From the NCBI GenBank assembly GCA_016192145.1, contig JACPUT010000017.1, forward strand, positions 91,564 through 155,563: a DNA stretch of 64,000 bases, in the 5' to 3' direction. Shown here one piece after another: positions 37,415 through 46,076 of the stretch. The notes below the pieces were generated by a model, which had not been told where the DNA came from, searched no databases, and saw only the letters and a program-made list of their open reading frames with translations. The stretch comes from Acidobacteriota bacterium. Lineage in GTDB: Bacteria > Acidobacteriota > Holophagae > Holophagales > Holophagaceae. A program made the translations under genes and the position numbers. The stretch's first letter is position 1; each line of letters begins with the position of its first letter.

Positions 37415-38455
37415 ATGGCATTCCTGGCACCACCTCCCGAGATCCTGGCGGCCTTCGGCCTTGAGGGAGCCTCTGTGGCCCCTCTGGGACACGGGCGCAT
37501 CAACGACACCTTCCGGGTGGGTGGATGCGTGGTGCAGCGGCTCAATGAGGACGTCTTCCCCGCGGCAGACCGGGTGATGGCGAACCTCCAGCGCGTGCTG
37601 GAACACCTGGGCAGGAAGGGAGCTACCCCGCTCCGCCTGCTCCGGACGCGGGAGGGCGGGATCAGCCAGCGGGATTCGGAAGGCAGGTTGTGGCGGGCCG
37701 TCAACTTCGTGGGAGGCACCCGCGCGGTGGAAGGCCGGGCTACGCCCGAGGAGGCCCGGGCCGCGGCCCGGGCCTTCGGAGCCTACCTGAAGGGGCTCGC
37801 GGATCTGCCGTTGGAGGCGGTGCAGGTGGTGATTCCGGGCTTCCACGACACGCCCGCGAGACTGTCGGCCTTCGAGGATGCCCGGCGCAGGAACGTTCGG
37901 GGCCGGGCGGGTGACCTCGGACCGCTGGATCCCCTCCTGGAACGCCTGAGGCCCCATGCCGGCGATCTGCAGGATCCGGCACTCCCCCTGCGGATCGCCC
38001 ACGATGACACCAAGCTCAACAATGTGCTGCTGGATGCCACCACGGGCCAGGGCGTCTGCGTGCTGGATCTGGACACGACCCAGCCGGGCAGCTGGCTGGC
38101 GGATTTCGGGGACATGGCCCGCAGCGCCTGCAATGCCGAAGGGGAAGAGGGGGGCCAGGGGAGGGCGGTGCCTGATCTCGTCACGTTTGAGGCGCTGGCC
38201 GAAGGCTTCCTCTCGGAACTGGGCCCCTTGCTCACGCCCCCCGAACGGGATCTCCTGGCGGTGGCACCGGCCGTGATCGCCTATGAACTGGGCCTCCGCT
38301 TCCTCACGGATCATTTGGAGGGGGACCGGACCTTTCGCATCTCCCTTCCTGGGGACAACCTCCGCCGGGGCGAAGTGCAGTTGGCGCTCGCCGCCGGCTT
38401 CCTGGAGGCCCGGCCGCAAATGCAGGCCCTCCTTGAGGGTGCGTTTAAGCGCTGA
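37415..38455 (+). CDS. Aminoglycoside phosphotransferase-family sugar kinase, NahK-like
   Basis: 346 residues, protein-kinase-like fold. GHGRINDTFRV and VVQRLNEDVFP at the N-terminus, the catalytic loop HDDTKLNNVLLD near residue 196 and the metal motif VLDLDTTQPG resemble N-acetylhexosamine 1-kinase (NahK) and relatives. It may phosphorylate an amino sugar or similar small molecule. The neighbour downstream is ychJ; there is no sugar operon around, so substrate assignment is open. Confidence 0.8.
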   Translation: MAFLAPPPEILAAFGLEGASVAPLGHGRINDTFRVGGCVVQRLNEDVFPAADRVMANLQRVLEHLGRKGATPLRLLRTREGGISQRDSEGRLWRAVNFVGGTRAVEGRATPEEARAAARAFGAYLKGLADLPLEAVQVVIPGFHDTPARLSAFEDARRRNVRGRAGDLGPLDPLLERLRPHAGDLQDPALPLRIAHDDTKLNNVLLDATTGQGVCVLDLDTTQPGSWLADFGDMARSACNAEGEEGGQGRAVPDLVTFEALAEGFLSELGPLLTPPERDLLAVAPAVIAYELGLRFLTDHLEGDRTFRISLPGDNLRRGEVQLALAAGFLEARPQMQALLEGAFKR

Positions 38456-38503
38456 CGGCTGGCTGCGCCTGCGCGACACTGGAGGGCTGATCCTGGAGCC
38501 GCC

Positions 38504-38896
38504 GTGTCCCGTCCCTGCCCCTGCCAATCCAAGAAGACCTTCGATCGCTGCTGCGAGCCCTTCATCCTCGGCAAGGCCCTCCCCGAGACCTGCGAGAAGC
38601 TCATGCGCAGCCGCTTTTCCGCCTACGCCCTCGCCAAGGTGGATTACCTGCTCGCCACCACGGCGAAGGTGAAGCGCGATGAGGAAAAGCGGGATGAGCT
38701 CCTGGACTACTGCCTCAGCGTGAAGTGCGTGAACCTCAAGGTGCTCGAAGCGAAGGGTGGCCCCGGCGATGAGGAAGGGGTCGTGCGCTTCCATGCCAGC
38801 CTCTCCGTCAACGGCAAGCGCCACCTTCACTCCGAGCGCAGCACCTTCGCGCGGGAAGAGGGCCGGTGGGTCTACGTGGACGGCGAGACGAACTAG
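38504..38896 (+). CDS. ychJ: YchJ-family protein with SEC-C zinc motif
   Basis: 130 residues from a GTG at 38504, preceded by GGAG with a 6-base spacer. The N-terminal CPCQSKKTFDRCCEPF is a SEC-C-type zinc-binding motif, and the remainder (LMRSRFSAYALAKVDYLL, RFHASLSVNGKRHLHSERS) is the UPF0225/YchJ NTF2-like fold. Cellular role unknown. It is followed directly by two inverted-repeat elements. Confidence 0.92.
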   Translation: MSRPCPCQSKKTFDRCCEPFILGKALPETCEKLMRSRFSAYALAKVDYLLATTAKVKRDEEKRDELLDYCLSVKCVNLKVLEAKGGPGDEEGVVRFHASLSVNGKRHLHSERSTFAREEGRWVYVDGETN

Positions 38897-38908
38897 GAGG
38901 CCGCTTCA

Positions 38909-39000
38909 AGTCGGAGAGCTTTGGGCCACCAGGGGAAACCGCTAAGCGGAGATGGATGGAGGTGGGCCACTATGGTTTTCCTCCCCGATCCTCTCCGACT
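38909..39000. repeat. Imperfect inverted-repeat element after ychJ
   Basis: Outer arms AGTCGGAGAG (38909-38918) and CTCTCCGACT (38991-39000) pair perfectly; inside, GGGGAAACC and GGTTTTCCTCCCC pair imperfectly. The 92-base unit begins 12 bases after the ychJ stop and could end its transcript, although there is no T-run. It is directly followed by a different mirrored element at 39014. Confidence 0.6.
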
Positions 39001-39013
39001 AAAGGGGAAAAAC

Positions 39014-39088
39014 AGCCGGTGATGAACAGTGATGAACGGTGATAACTGACCGCACATCCATCACTGTTCATCACCGTTCATCACTGGC
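39014..39088. repeat. Mirrored tandem-repeat element, second copy of the 35-kb family, opposite orientation
   Basis: Arms GGTGATGAACAGTGATGAAC... and its inverse pair over about 26 bases around the centre AACTGACCGCACATCC. Read on the other strand, the centre and right half are nearly identical to the element at 35001-35090. The gap between ychJ and the dioxygenase gene (233 bp) consists almost entirely of this and the preceding element. Confidence 0.8.
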
Positions 39089-39129
39089 AGAGCTTTTCTG
39101 CTTTGTCCGGGGCCGAACCCCGGCCACGG

Positions 39130-39903
39130 CTAGGCGGCCCAGGTCACGGAACGCAGCGACAGGTTGCCCTGTTCCCAGCCATCGAAGAGGGGCTGCGCCG
39201 GGCGACCATCGGCCGCGCCCCAGGCCACGAAGAGGGGATCGAGGTGCTCCGGGGTGGGTACGGCCAGTTCGGCGAAGGGCGCGGAGCTGCGATAGGCCAC
39301 CGCCTGCTCCAGCTTCCCGGCATGGAGGTGGCGGGCCATCCACTCATCGAAGGAGTGGGCCCAGCCTTCCGGATGGGTGGCTTCGGGCCGCAGGCGCTGG
39401 GGATTGTGGACGAGGCCGCCACTGCCCAGGATGAGCACGCCATCCATGCGCAGCGGGGCGAGGGCCAATCCCAGTTGGGCGAGCGTCTGGGGTTTGGCAC
39501 CGAGGGGGAGGCTCATCTGCACCACGGGGATGTCCGCCTGGGGGAACATCCAACGCAGGGGTGACCAGGTTCCGTGATCCAGCGGGCGCTGGGAATCCAC
39601 GTCGCCCGAGAGGCCGGCATCCTCGAGCAGCTCCAGGGCCCGGAGCACCAGCTCGGGATTGCCCCGGGCCGGGTAGGTGAGCTCGTAGTGGGAGGCGGGC
39701 ACCCCGATGAAGTCGTGGAGAACGCCCGGTATCCGGCCCCCGGTGAAGGTCGGGCGCGGCGTCCGCCAGTGGGCGGAAATGGTGAGGATCGCCATGGGCC
39801 GGAGGGGGGCCGACCACTTGGAAAGGGCTTCAGACCAGGGGCCGGGATCCCGCATGAACAGGGGGGATCCATGGGCGACGAACGCGCAAGGCGTGGTGGG
39901 CAT
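39130..39903 (-). CDS. LigB/DODA-type extradiol dioxygenase (YgiD-like)
   Basis: 257 residues. FVAHGSPLFM at the N-terminus and ISAHWRTPRPTFT carry the metal-binding histidines; DHGTWSPLRWMFPQADIPVV and ILGSGGLVHNPQRL complete the class III ring-cleaving dioxygenase family that includes E. coli YgiD (4,5-DOPA dioxygenase). A catechol-type substrate is expected, but the natural one is unknown. Single gene; pyrD ends 33 bp upstream on the same strand. Confidence 0.92.
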   Translation of the reverse strand: MPTTPCAFVAHGSPLFMRDPGPWSEALSKWSAPLRPMAILTISAHWRTPRPTFTGGRIPGVLHDFIGVPASHYELTYPARGNPELVLRALELLEDAGLSGDVDSQRPLDHGTWSPLRWMFPQADIPVVQMSLPLGAKPQTLAQLGLALAPLRMDGVLILGSGGLVHNPQRLRPEATHPEGWAHSFDEWMARHLHAGKLEQAVAYRSSAPFAELAVPTPEHLDPLFVAWGAADGRPAQPLFDGWEQGNLSLRSVTWAA

Positions 39904-39935
39904 GCCCTGATGCTACCTCGTAAAACGAGTTTAAG

Positions 39936-40958
39936 TCATGATCCTGTCATACTTTGATGTAAGGTCCGCAGGAGACCCGGGCCCGCGAAGATGAGGGCGG
40001 AATAAACCTGCACGAGGGCCGCCCCATCCGCGAGGGACTCCCGGACCTGGGCCCCGGTTCCGATGCCGCCGCAGGCCACGAGGGGCATGCGGCCGTCCAG
40101 GCGGGCCAGGATGCGCCGTTGCACCTCCCGCGCCTTGGGGCGGAGGCCGACGCCGCTCAGGCCGCCGGCGCCCCAGGCCTCCACGCGAGCGCGGCGGGCC
40201 TCGGAAACGATGCCCCGATCCAGCGTGGTGTTGGTGGCGATGAGGCCGTCGATGCCGCAGGCGACGGCCACATCCACGATGGCGTCCAGATCGGATTCAT
40301 GGAGATCCGGCGCGATCTTCAACAGCAGGGGCTGGCCCCCGAGGCCCATCTCCTCGCGCAGGGCCAGCATGCCCTCGAGCAGGGGCTTCAGGGCCTCGGG
40401 GGCCTGCAGGTTCCGCAGGCCCGGCGTGTTGGGGCTGCTCACGTTCAGCACGGAGTAATCCACGAGGGGCGCGATGAGCCGGTAGGCCGCGCGGTAGTCC
40501 TCCAGCGCCAGCTCCTCGGGAGTCTCCTTGTTCTTGCCCAGATTGCCGCCCACGATGAGGCCATCGGGGCGATGCTTCAGGCGCGCGGCCACCACCTCGG
40601 CCCCCTCGCTGTTGAAGCCCATACGGTTGAGGATCAACCCTTCCTCGGGAAGCCGGAACAGCCGGGGCTTGGGATTGCCGGGTTGGGGGCGGGGCGTCAC
40701 GGTGCCGATCTCCACGGAGCCGAAGCCCATGGATTTCCAAAGGGGCAGCAGGCGCGCGCCCTTGTCCAGCCCCGCGGCGAGCCCGATGGGCGAGGGGAAG
40801 TCCAGGCCAAACACCGTGCGATGCAGCTCCTTGGGGATGTCCGCGTCCGGCAGCTTGGGCCACTCGCAGATGCGCTCGCCGATGGCGAAGGCCAGATCAT
40901 GGGCCTTCTCGGGATCCATGCGGAAGAGCAGGGGGCGGAGCAGGGAATACAGATCCAC
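39936..40958 (-). CDS. pyrD: Dihydroorotate dehydrogenase (quinone), class 2
   Basis: Fourth step of pyrimidine synthesis, FMN enzyme passing electrons to membrane quinone. 340 residues with the N-terminal helical membrane-association domain (MDLYSLLRPLLFRMDPEKAH) characteristic of class 2. IGLAAGLDKGARLLPLWKSM, GNLGKNKETP and the catalytic-base segment LNVSSPNTPGLR (Ser) confirm it, as does ACGGIGTGAQ near the end. The start is preceded by the CACAGAGG-type repeat element 16 bp away. Confidence 0.96.
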   Translation of the reverse strand: MDLYSLLRPLLFRMDPEKAHDLAFAIGERICEWPKLPDADIPKELHRTVFGLDFPSPIGLAAGLDKGARLLPLWKSMGFGSVEIGTVTPRPQPGNPKPRLFRLPEEGLILNRMGFNSEGAEVVAARLKHRPDGLIVGGNLGKNKETPEELALEDYRAAYRLIAPLVDYSVLNVSSPNTPGLRNLQAPEALKPLLEGMLALREEMGLGGQPLLLKIAPDLHESDLDAIVDVAVACGIDGLIATNTTLDRGIVSEARRARVEAWGAGGLSGVGLRPKAREVQRRILARLDGRMPLVACGGIGTGAQVRESLADGAALVQVYSALIFAGPGLLRTLHQSMTGS

Positions 40959-40975
40959 GGGAACTCCAATAGCAA

Positions 40976-41050
40976 TTAACCACAGAGGTCACAGAGGCCA
41001 CAGAGAAAAGCCAATCAGTCCTCTGTGCCCTCTGCGACCTCTGTGGCTAA
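40976..41050. repeat. Mirrored tandem-repeat element, CACAGAGGT units
   Basis: Left arm 40976-41006 has three 9-base units of the form CACAGAGGT; right arm 41020-41050 has the inverse CCTCTGTG-type units, with about 26 of 31 positions pairing. It fills nearly all of the 108-bp gap between scoB and pyrD, both leftward, so its transcript would fold into a long hairpin right before the pyrD start. Confidence 0.8.
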
Positions 41051-41066
41051 ACAATTTTCGTGAGGG

Positions 41067-41729
41067 CTAAACGCCCACCATCTCGCGCACGCCCTCCGTG
41101 ACGAGGGGCGGCTCCGTCTTGGCCAGGACCTCCTCGGTCGACACGCCCGGGGCCAGCTCCACGAGGCGCAGGCCTTCACGGCCGGGGACCACGTCGATGA
41201 CGGCGAGGTCCGTGATGATGCGGTGCACGCAGCGCTGGCCCGTGAAGGGCAGGTTGCACTTGCGGAGGATCTTGAATTCGCCGTTCTTGTTGGTGTGCTC
41301 CATCACCACCACCACGCGCTTGGCGGCGGCGACGAGGTCCATGGCGCCGCCCATGCCCTTCACCATCTTGCCGGGGATCATCCAGTTGGCGAGGTTGCCC
41401 TCCATGTCCACCTGCATGGCACCGAGGATGCTCAGATCGATGTGCCCGCCGCGGATCATGGCGAAGCTGTCGGAGCTGCTGAAGAAGCTGGCGCCCTTGG
41501 CGGCCGTCACCGTCTGCTTGCCCGCGTTGATGAGGTCCGCATCCACTTCCTCCGCACTGGGGAAGGGACCGATGCCCAGCAGCCCGTTCTCGCTCTGGAG
41601 GATCACCTCCATGCCCTCGGGGATCACGTCCGCGATCATGGTGGGGATGCCGATGCCCAGGTTCACGTAGAACCCATCGCGCAGTTCCTGCGCGGCACGG
41701 CGGACGAGCTGATCACGGGTGAGCGCCAT
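41067..41729 (-). CDS. scoB: 3-oxoacid (succinyl-CoA) CoA-transferase, subunit B
   Basis: 220 residues. [19 protein letters not shown] is followed by the catalytic Glu47 in [14 protein letters not shown], and [20 protein letters not shown] and [15 protein letters not shown] complete the beta-subunit signature. It transfers CoA between succinyl-CoA (or acetyl-CoA) and acetoacetate. Normally it sits next to subunit A; here neither neighbour is subunit A, so the partner must be encoded elsewhere. Gene alone between a glycosyltransferase and a repeat element. Confidence 0.93.
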   Translation of the reverse strand: MALTRDQLVRRAAQELRDGFYVNLGIGIPTMIADVIPEGMEVILQSENGLLGIGPFPSAEEVDADLINAGKQTVTAAKGASFFSSSDSFAMIRGGHIDLSILGAMQVDMEGNLANWMIPGKMVKGMGGAMDLVAAAKRVVVVMEHTNKNGEFKILRKCNLPFTGQRCVHRIITDLAVIDVVPGREGLRLVELAPGVSTEEVLAKTEPPLVTEGVREMVGV

Positions 41730-41801
41730 GGCGATCCTCGAAGTGGAGCTTCCAGTGTAGCTGGGCGCGCCTTCGGTCGAGCCCGTTCAAACCCACCGAG
41801 T

Positions 41802-42716
41802 TCAGGGTAATTCGCGCCGGCCCTCCCGTGGAGGCGTCTTGAGGGCATCCCACACCCCTGCGGCGATCGGAGGGAGGTAGTGCCACTGGCCACGGAAGAA
41901 CCTCTTCTGAAGTTGATTCAGGCCCATGATCCACCGTTTGAGCCAGGCGTTTGGGTGGATTTGCCGATGGAACAGCAGGCCATTGCGGGCCCCGTAGTAG
42001 AGGGTCCGGGCGGAATGGCGGCCGGTGGTCGTGCCACGGGGATGGATCACAGTCAGGTCCGTCAGTGCCAGGCCCAGTCCCGCGTCGAGGGCCTGCCGAC
42101 ACCATGCCGCATCTTCCCAGTAGAGGAAATACCGCTCAGGCCAAGAGCCGACTGTCTCCCATGCGGCCCGCGTGAGGAACACAGAGGCTCCGCTCAGTGA
42201 CTCGCATGGGCCCAAGGCCCTCGCTCCATCCTCGATAGGCCGGGGATGGAATGCGACCCCCCGGGAGAACCACTCGGGTTGCCGATCTGCACCGAGCCGT
42301 TGGTCTCCATCCAGCTGATGGGTGCCCCAAAGCCCGATCTCGGGATAGCTCCGGGCGAGGGCTCCCATGGCCTCGAGCAGGGGGGTGTCGAGGGTCGCAT
42401 CGTTGTTGAGGAACCAGAGGGCCTGGGCTCCAGCCTCAAGCGCGGCCTTGGCGCCCAGGTTGCATCCGGCCCCGAACCCCGGATTGCCATGAGCGGAAAG
42501 GATTTCGACGGAAGGATGGGCATCCTCCAAAGCCTTGGCCAGGCCAGGATCCGGGCCATGATCCACCACGATCACGCGATGCGATCCCGTTTCGATTCTG
42601 GCCAGGGATTGGAGGCATCGGCGCGTCACAGCCGCATTGCCGTAATGCACCAGAATCACCGCCACAGGAGGCGCGGCGGGGGCCTGTGATAAACTTTGGC
42701 TATCTATTGAATCCAC
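41802..42716 (-). CDS. Family 2 glycosyltransferase (rhamnosyltransferase-like)
   Basis: 304 residues, GT-A fold. VAVILVHYGNAAVTRRCLQS at the N-terminus, HGNPGFGAGCNLGAKAALE, the DxD-type LWFLNNDATL and SGASVFLTRAAWETVG then FLYWEDAAWCRQ are typical of WbbL/RfbF-like enzymes. It is divergent from the dTDP-rhamnose operon with a 29-bp gap, which suggests it uses dTDP-rhamnose for O-antigen or another surface glycan. Acceptor unknown. Confidence 0.88.
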   Translation of the reverse strand: MDSIDSQSLSQAPAAPPVAVILVHYGNAAVTRRCLQSLARIETGSHRVIVVDHGPDPGLAKALEDAHPSVEILSAHGNPGFGAGCNLGAKAALEAGAQALWFLNNDATLDTPLLEAMGALARSYPEIGLWGTHQLDGDQRLGADRQPEWFSRGVAFHPRPIEDGARALGPCESLSGASVFLTRAAWETVGSWPERYFLYWEDAAWCRQALDAGLGLALTDLTVIHPRGTTTGRHSARTLYYGARNGLLFHRQIHPNAWLKRWIMGLNQLQKRFFRGQWHYLPPIAAGVWDALKTPPREGRRELP

Positions 42717-42745
42717 TCAACCACCGAGGAAATGAGGAGCTGGCT

Positions 42746-43495
42746 GTGACTCTCAAAGGCGTTGTGTTGGCAGGTGGAACCGGATCCAGGCTATTCCCTC
42801 TGACCAAGGTTACAAACAAACACCTCCTGCCGGTGGGCATGGCTCCCATGATCTGGCATCCCATCTGGAAGATGAAGCAGGCGGGGATCCAGGAAATCTT
42901 GATCGTCACGGGCACGGATCACATGGGCGATGTGGTTGGCCTCCTCGGGTCGGGCAAGGGCTTCGGCTGCCGTTTCACCTACAAGGTCCAGGATGAGGCC
43001 GGTGGCATCGCCCAGGCCCTGGGTTTGGCAGAGAATTTCGCGGGTGCCGATTCCGTCTGCGTGATCCTCGGCGACAACATCTTCCAGGATGAGTTGACCG
43101 CGGAGGCCCAGGCCTTCCGGGAGCAGGGCAAGGGGGCGCGTATCCTGCTCAAGCCCGTCACCGATCCCCAGCGGTTCGGGGTGGCTGAACTGGCGGGGGA
43201 CAAAGTCGTCTCCATCGAAGAGAAACCCAAAGACCCCAAGTCCGACCTGGCCGTGACGGGCATCTACTTCTACGATGCGACGGTCTTCGACATCATCCGC
43301 ACGGTGAAGCCTTCCGGTCGCGGTGAAATGGAGATCACGGACGTCAACAACGCCTACATCCAGCGTGGGCAAATGACGGCAGGCCGTTTCAAGGGCTGGT
43401 GGACCGACGCCGGCACCTTCCCGAGCCTGGCCCATGCCAACGAGTTGGCACTGCATGAGTCGGCTCCGTTTCCTGAAATCCCGCGAAAGGACTGA
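42746..43495 (+). CDS. rmlA: Glucose-1-phosphate thymidylyltransferase (short form)
   Basis: First step to dTDP-L-rhamnose: dTTP plus glucose-1-phosphate. I chose the GTG at 42746, which follows AGGAG with a 6-base spacer; 249 residues. KGVVLAGGTGSRLFPLTKVT with NKHLLPVG is the nucleotide-binding segment, DNIFQD the metal site and GIYFYDATVFD a later conserved block. It lacks the C-terminal extension of the 290-residue RmlA form, matching the short family members. Followed closely by rmlC, rmlD and rmlB. Confidence 0.92.
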   Translation: MTLKGVVLAGGTGSRLFPLTKVTNKHLLPVGMAPMIWHPIWKMKQAGIQEILIVTGTDHMGDVVGLLGSGKGFGCRFTYKVQDEAGGIAQALGLAENFAGADSVCVILGDNIFQDELTAEAQAFREQGKGARILLKPVTDPQRFGVAELAGDKVVSIEEKPKDPKSDLAVTGIYFYDATVFDIIRTVKPSGRGEMEITDVNNAYIQRGQMTAGRFKGWWTDAGTFPSLAHANELALHESAPFPEIPRKD

Positions 43496-43500
43496 TCATC

Positions 43501-44001
43501 ATGGAATTCAAGAAGGGGACCATTGATGGGGTGGTGGTGAAGCCATTCCGCAAGTTCATCGATGAGCGGGGATGGCTCACGGAGGTTTTTCGGCACGACG
43601 AACTCGCCGGGGAGTTTCATCCCACCATGGCCTATGCCAGCTTGACGCTTCCTGGAGTGCTCCGCGGGCCCCACGAACACGTGGATCAGGCCGACCTCTT
43701 CTGCTGGTTCGGGCCTGGAGACTTCAAGGTGACGCTCTGGGACAACCGGAAGGAGAGCCCCACCTATCTCCACCGCATGGAAGTGATGATGGGGGCCAAC
43801 CACCCCGGATCCATGCTGGTTCCCAAGGGTGTGGTCCATTGTTACCGTTGCGTCAGCCATGAACCAGGCTTGGTGCTGAATTGCCCCAACCAGCTGTTCA
43901 TGGGTGAGAACAAGCGATATCCGATCGATGAAATCCGCCACGAGGATGATCCCAACAACCCCTTCGTGCTGGATGAGCGCGCTCGACGGGTCCACATCTG
44001 A
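43501..44001 (+). CDS. rmlC: dTDP-4-dehydrorhamnose 3,5-epimerase-like protein
   Basis: 166 residues, cupin fold. RGWLTEVFRHDEL and PGVLRGPHEHVDQADLFCWF carry the substrate-site His58 and His60; KGVVHCYRCVS follows. The usual RGLH motif reads RGPH here, so this belongs to a divergent branch, but its place between rmlA and rmlD makes the epimerase role the best reading. Start 5 bases after the rmlA stop; the stop overlaps the rmlD start (TGATG). Confidence 0.85.
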   Translation: MEFKKGTIDGVVVKPFRKFIDERGWLTEVFRHDELAGEFHPTMAYASLTLPGVLRGPHEHVDQADLFCWFGPGDFKVTLWDNRKESPTYLHRMEVMMGANHPGSMLVPKGVVHCYRCVSHEPGLVLNCPNQLFMGENKRYPIDEIRHEDDPNNPFVLDERARRVHI

Positions 44002-44840
44002 TGCGCATCCTCGTCACGGGCGGCCAGGGGCAGTTGGCCAGGGCGATCAAGTCCACTTGGCCAGTTACCACGGATGAGGTTTTGCTGATGGGACGGGATC
44101 AGCTGGATCTCGGGGATCCCTCCTCGATTCGGAAGGCCCTGGAGGGCGCCAAACCCGACGTGATCCTCAACGCCGGGGCGCACACGCAGGTGGATCGCTG
44201 TGAATCCGAGCCCGACTTGGCCCTGCGTCTCAATGGGGCGGCCGTGGGTGAGCTGGCGAGCTGGTGTTCGGATCGGGGCGCACTCCTCGTGCAGGTCAGC
44301 ACCGACTACGTGTTCGATGGCAAAGGCCACCGTCCCTATCGGGAAGAGGATCCCACCGATCCCCTCACCGTTTACGGACGCACGAAGCTGGAGGGCGAAC
44401 GCCAAGCCACGCGGGCTCCCGAACACCTCATCGTCCGGACGTCCTGGCTGTACGAGGCCTGGGGCAAGAACTTCCTCGCAACCATGCTCAATGCCGCTGC
44501 TCAAGGACGCTCCCTCCGGGTCGTGGCGGACCAGCGAGGAACACCCACCAGTTGCCGGGCGCTGGCCCGTCAGCTGCGATGCGCGATCCACGAGGGATGG
44601 CGAGGCGTCGTCCATGGCTCCTGTTCGGGCGAAACCACGTGGCACGGCTTCGCCGCCGAGATCTTCCGCCAAAAGGGCCTGAGCCCTGTGTTGTCGCCTT
44701 GCACGACCGCGGAGTATCCCCTTCCGGCTCCCCGCCCTGCCTATTCCGTGTTGAGTGGTGAGAAGCGCGCCCGAATGGGTACGGATGTCATGCCTGAATG
44801 GAAGGAGGGCCTCGCGGAGGTCCTCATGGCCCTTTCCTGA
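44001..44840 (+). CDS. rmlD: dTDP-4-dehydrorhamnose reductase
   Basis: Last step to dTDP-L-rhamnose, NADPH-dependent. 279 residues, extended SDR: VTGGQGQLARAI nucleotide motif at the N-terminus, NAGAHTQVDRCESEPDLALR, STDYVFDGKGHRPYREEDP, the YGRTKLEGE active-site pair (Tyr and Lys) and RTSWLYEAWGKNF. Coupled to rmlC by a 1-base overlap. Confidence 0.94.
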   Translation: MRILVTGGQGQLARAIKSTWPVTTDEVLLMGRDQLDLGDPSSIRKALEGAKPDVILNAGAHTQVDRCESEPDLALRLNGAAVGELASWCSDRGALLVQVSTDYVFDGKGHRPYREEDPTDPLTVYGRTKLEGERQATRAPEHLIVRTSWLYEAWGKNFLATMLNAAAQGRSLRVVADQRGTPTSCRALARQLRCAIHEGWRGVVHGSCSGETTWHGFAAEIFRQKGLSPVLSPCTTAEYPLPAPRPAYSVLSGEKRARMGTDVMPEWKEGLAEVLMALS

Positions 44841-45062
44841 GGTTCATCACCATCTCAGCCTGGGTGAGTGGATCGGCTTTCCGCCGGAGGTTTCGCATCC
44901 TGGTATCCCCACCCCTCCTGCCGGAGCTCTCGCTGGAATGCCGTTTGCCTTGGTGCCAAACTTAAAGCTCCCTCGGCAACTCCCATGGATTAACCGCAAG
45001 TGGGTTTCTCGGGCCGTGAAGCTGAAGCGTCGCCCCGGATCGGATTCAATGAAGGAGCATTC

Positions 45063-46046
45063 ATGACCCAGACCATCCTTGTGACCGGCGGAGCGGGATT
45101 CATCGGTGCGAACTTCGTCCATCGGTGGCATTCCCGGCACCCCCAAGATCGGATCCTCGTGCTGGATAAGCTGACCTACGCAGCCAATCCGAAGCATCTT
45201 GAGGGGCTGGATAGGGTGGAGTTGATTCGCGCGGATATCCAGAATGGCGAACTGGTGGCTCATCTCCTGGAGCGGCACGCGGTCGGCAAGCTCTTCCACT
45301 TCGCCGCCGAGAGCCATGTGGATCGCAGCATCAGCGGACCCGCCGCCTTCGTGCAGACCAACCTCCTGGGGACCTTCGCCCTTCTTGAAGCCGCACGGAC
45401 CGTGTGGGCGGGCGATTCCCAGACCCGCTTCCTGCATGTCTCCACCGACGAGGTCTTCGGCTCCCTCGGGGATACGGGGTACTTCTCCGAAACCACGCCC
45501 TATGCACCCAACAGCCCCTACAGCTCCAGCAAGGCTGGGAGCGACCACCTCGTCCGTGCCTACCACCACACCTACGGATTGAACGTGGTCACCACCAACT
45601 GCTCCAACAACTATGGCCCCCGTCAGCATCCCGAGAAGCTGATTCCACTGGCAATTTCGCGCATGGTCAACGGCGAGGCCGTTCCCGTCTACGGCGACGG
45701 CCAGAATGTCCGGGACTGGCTGTATGTGGAGGATCACTGCGCGGCCATCGAGCGGGTGATGGAGGCCGGGAACGCGGGAGAGGTCTACTGTGTCGGGGGG
45801 GACAACGAATGGAAGAACTTGGACCTGCTGCACCTCCTGGCCGATCAGGTGGACGAGGCGCTCGGCCGGGCGGCAGGCACCAGCCGTGGACTGCTCACCT
45901 TCGTGAAGGATCGGGCGGGGCACGATCGCCGTTATGCCATCGATGCCTCCAAGCTGAAGCGGGACCTGGGCTGGACGCCGGCCGAGCAATTCCCCTCCGG
46001 CTTGAAGAAGACCATCGCCTGGTATCTCGCTGCGTTGCGGAAATGA
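45063..46046 (+). CDS. rmlB: dTDP-glucose 4,6-dehydratase
   Basis: Second step to dTDP-L-rhamnose. 327 residues from the ATG at 45063, with AAGGAG 6 bases upstream. VTGGAGFIGANFVHRW, HFAAESHVDRSI, STDEVFGSLG, YSSSKAGSDHLVRAY (Tyr and Lys of the SDR site) and NNYGPRQHPEKLIPL are diagnostic. A 222-bp gap separates it from rmlD; an in-frame open stretch there (about 44938-45066) is not convincing as a gene. Confidence 0.95.
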   Translation: MTQTILVTGGAGFIGANFVHRWHSRHPQDRILVLDKLTYAANPKHLEGLDRVELIRADIQNGELVAHLLERHAVGKLFHFAAESHVDRSISGPAAFVQTNLLGTFALLEAARTVWAGDSQTRFLHVSTDEVFGSLGDTGYFSETTPYAPNSPYSSSKAGSDHLVRAYHHTYGLNVVTTNCSNNYGPRQHPEKLIPLAISRMVNGEAVPVYGDGQNVRDWLYVEDHCAAIERVMEAGNAGEVYCVGGDNEWKNLDLLHLLADQVDEALGRAAGTSRGLLTFVKDRAGHDRRYAIDASKLKRDLGWTPAEQFPSGLKKTIAWYLAALRK

Positions 46047-46076
46047 CCGCCTGAACCGCCTCCGAGGCTGCTGCCT

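Noticed and set aside
44938..45066. Short frame between rmlD and rmlB beginning MPFALVPNLKLPRQLPW
   Set aside because: It reads like protein but is only about 42 codons, lacks a ribosome binding site and overlaps the rmlB leader; it could be a gene remnant but cannot be supported.
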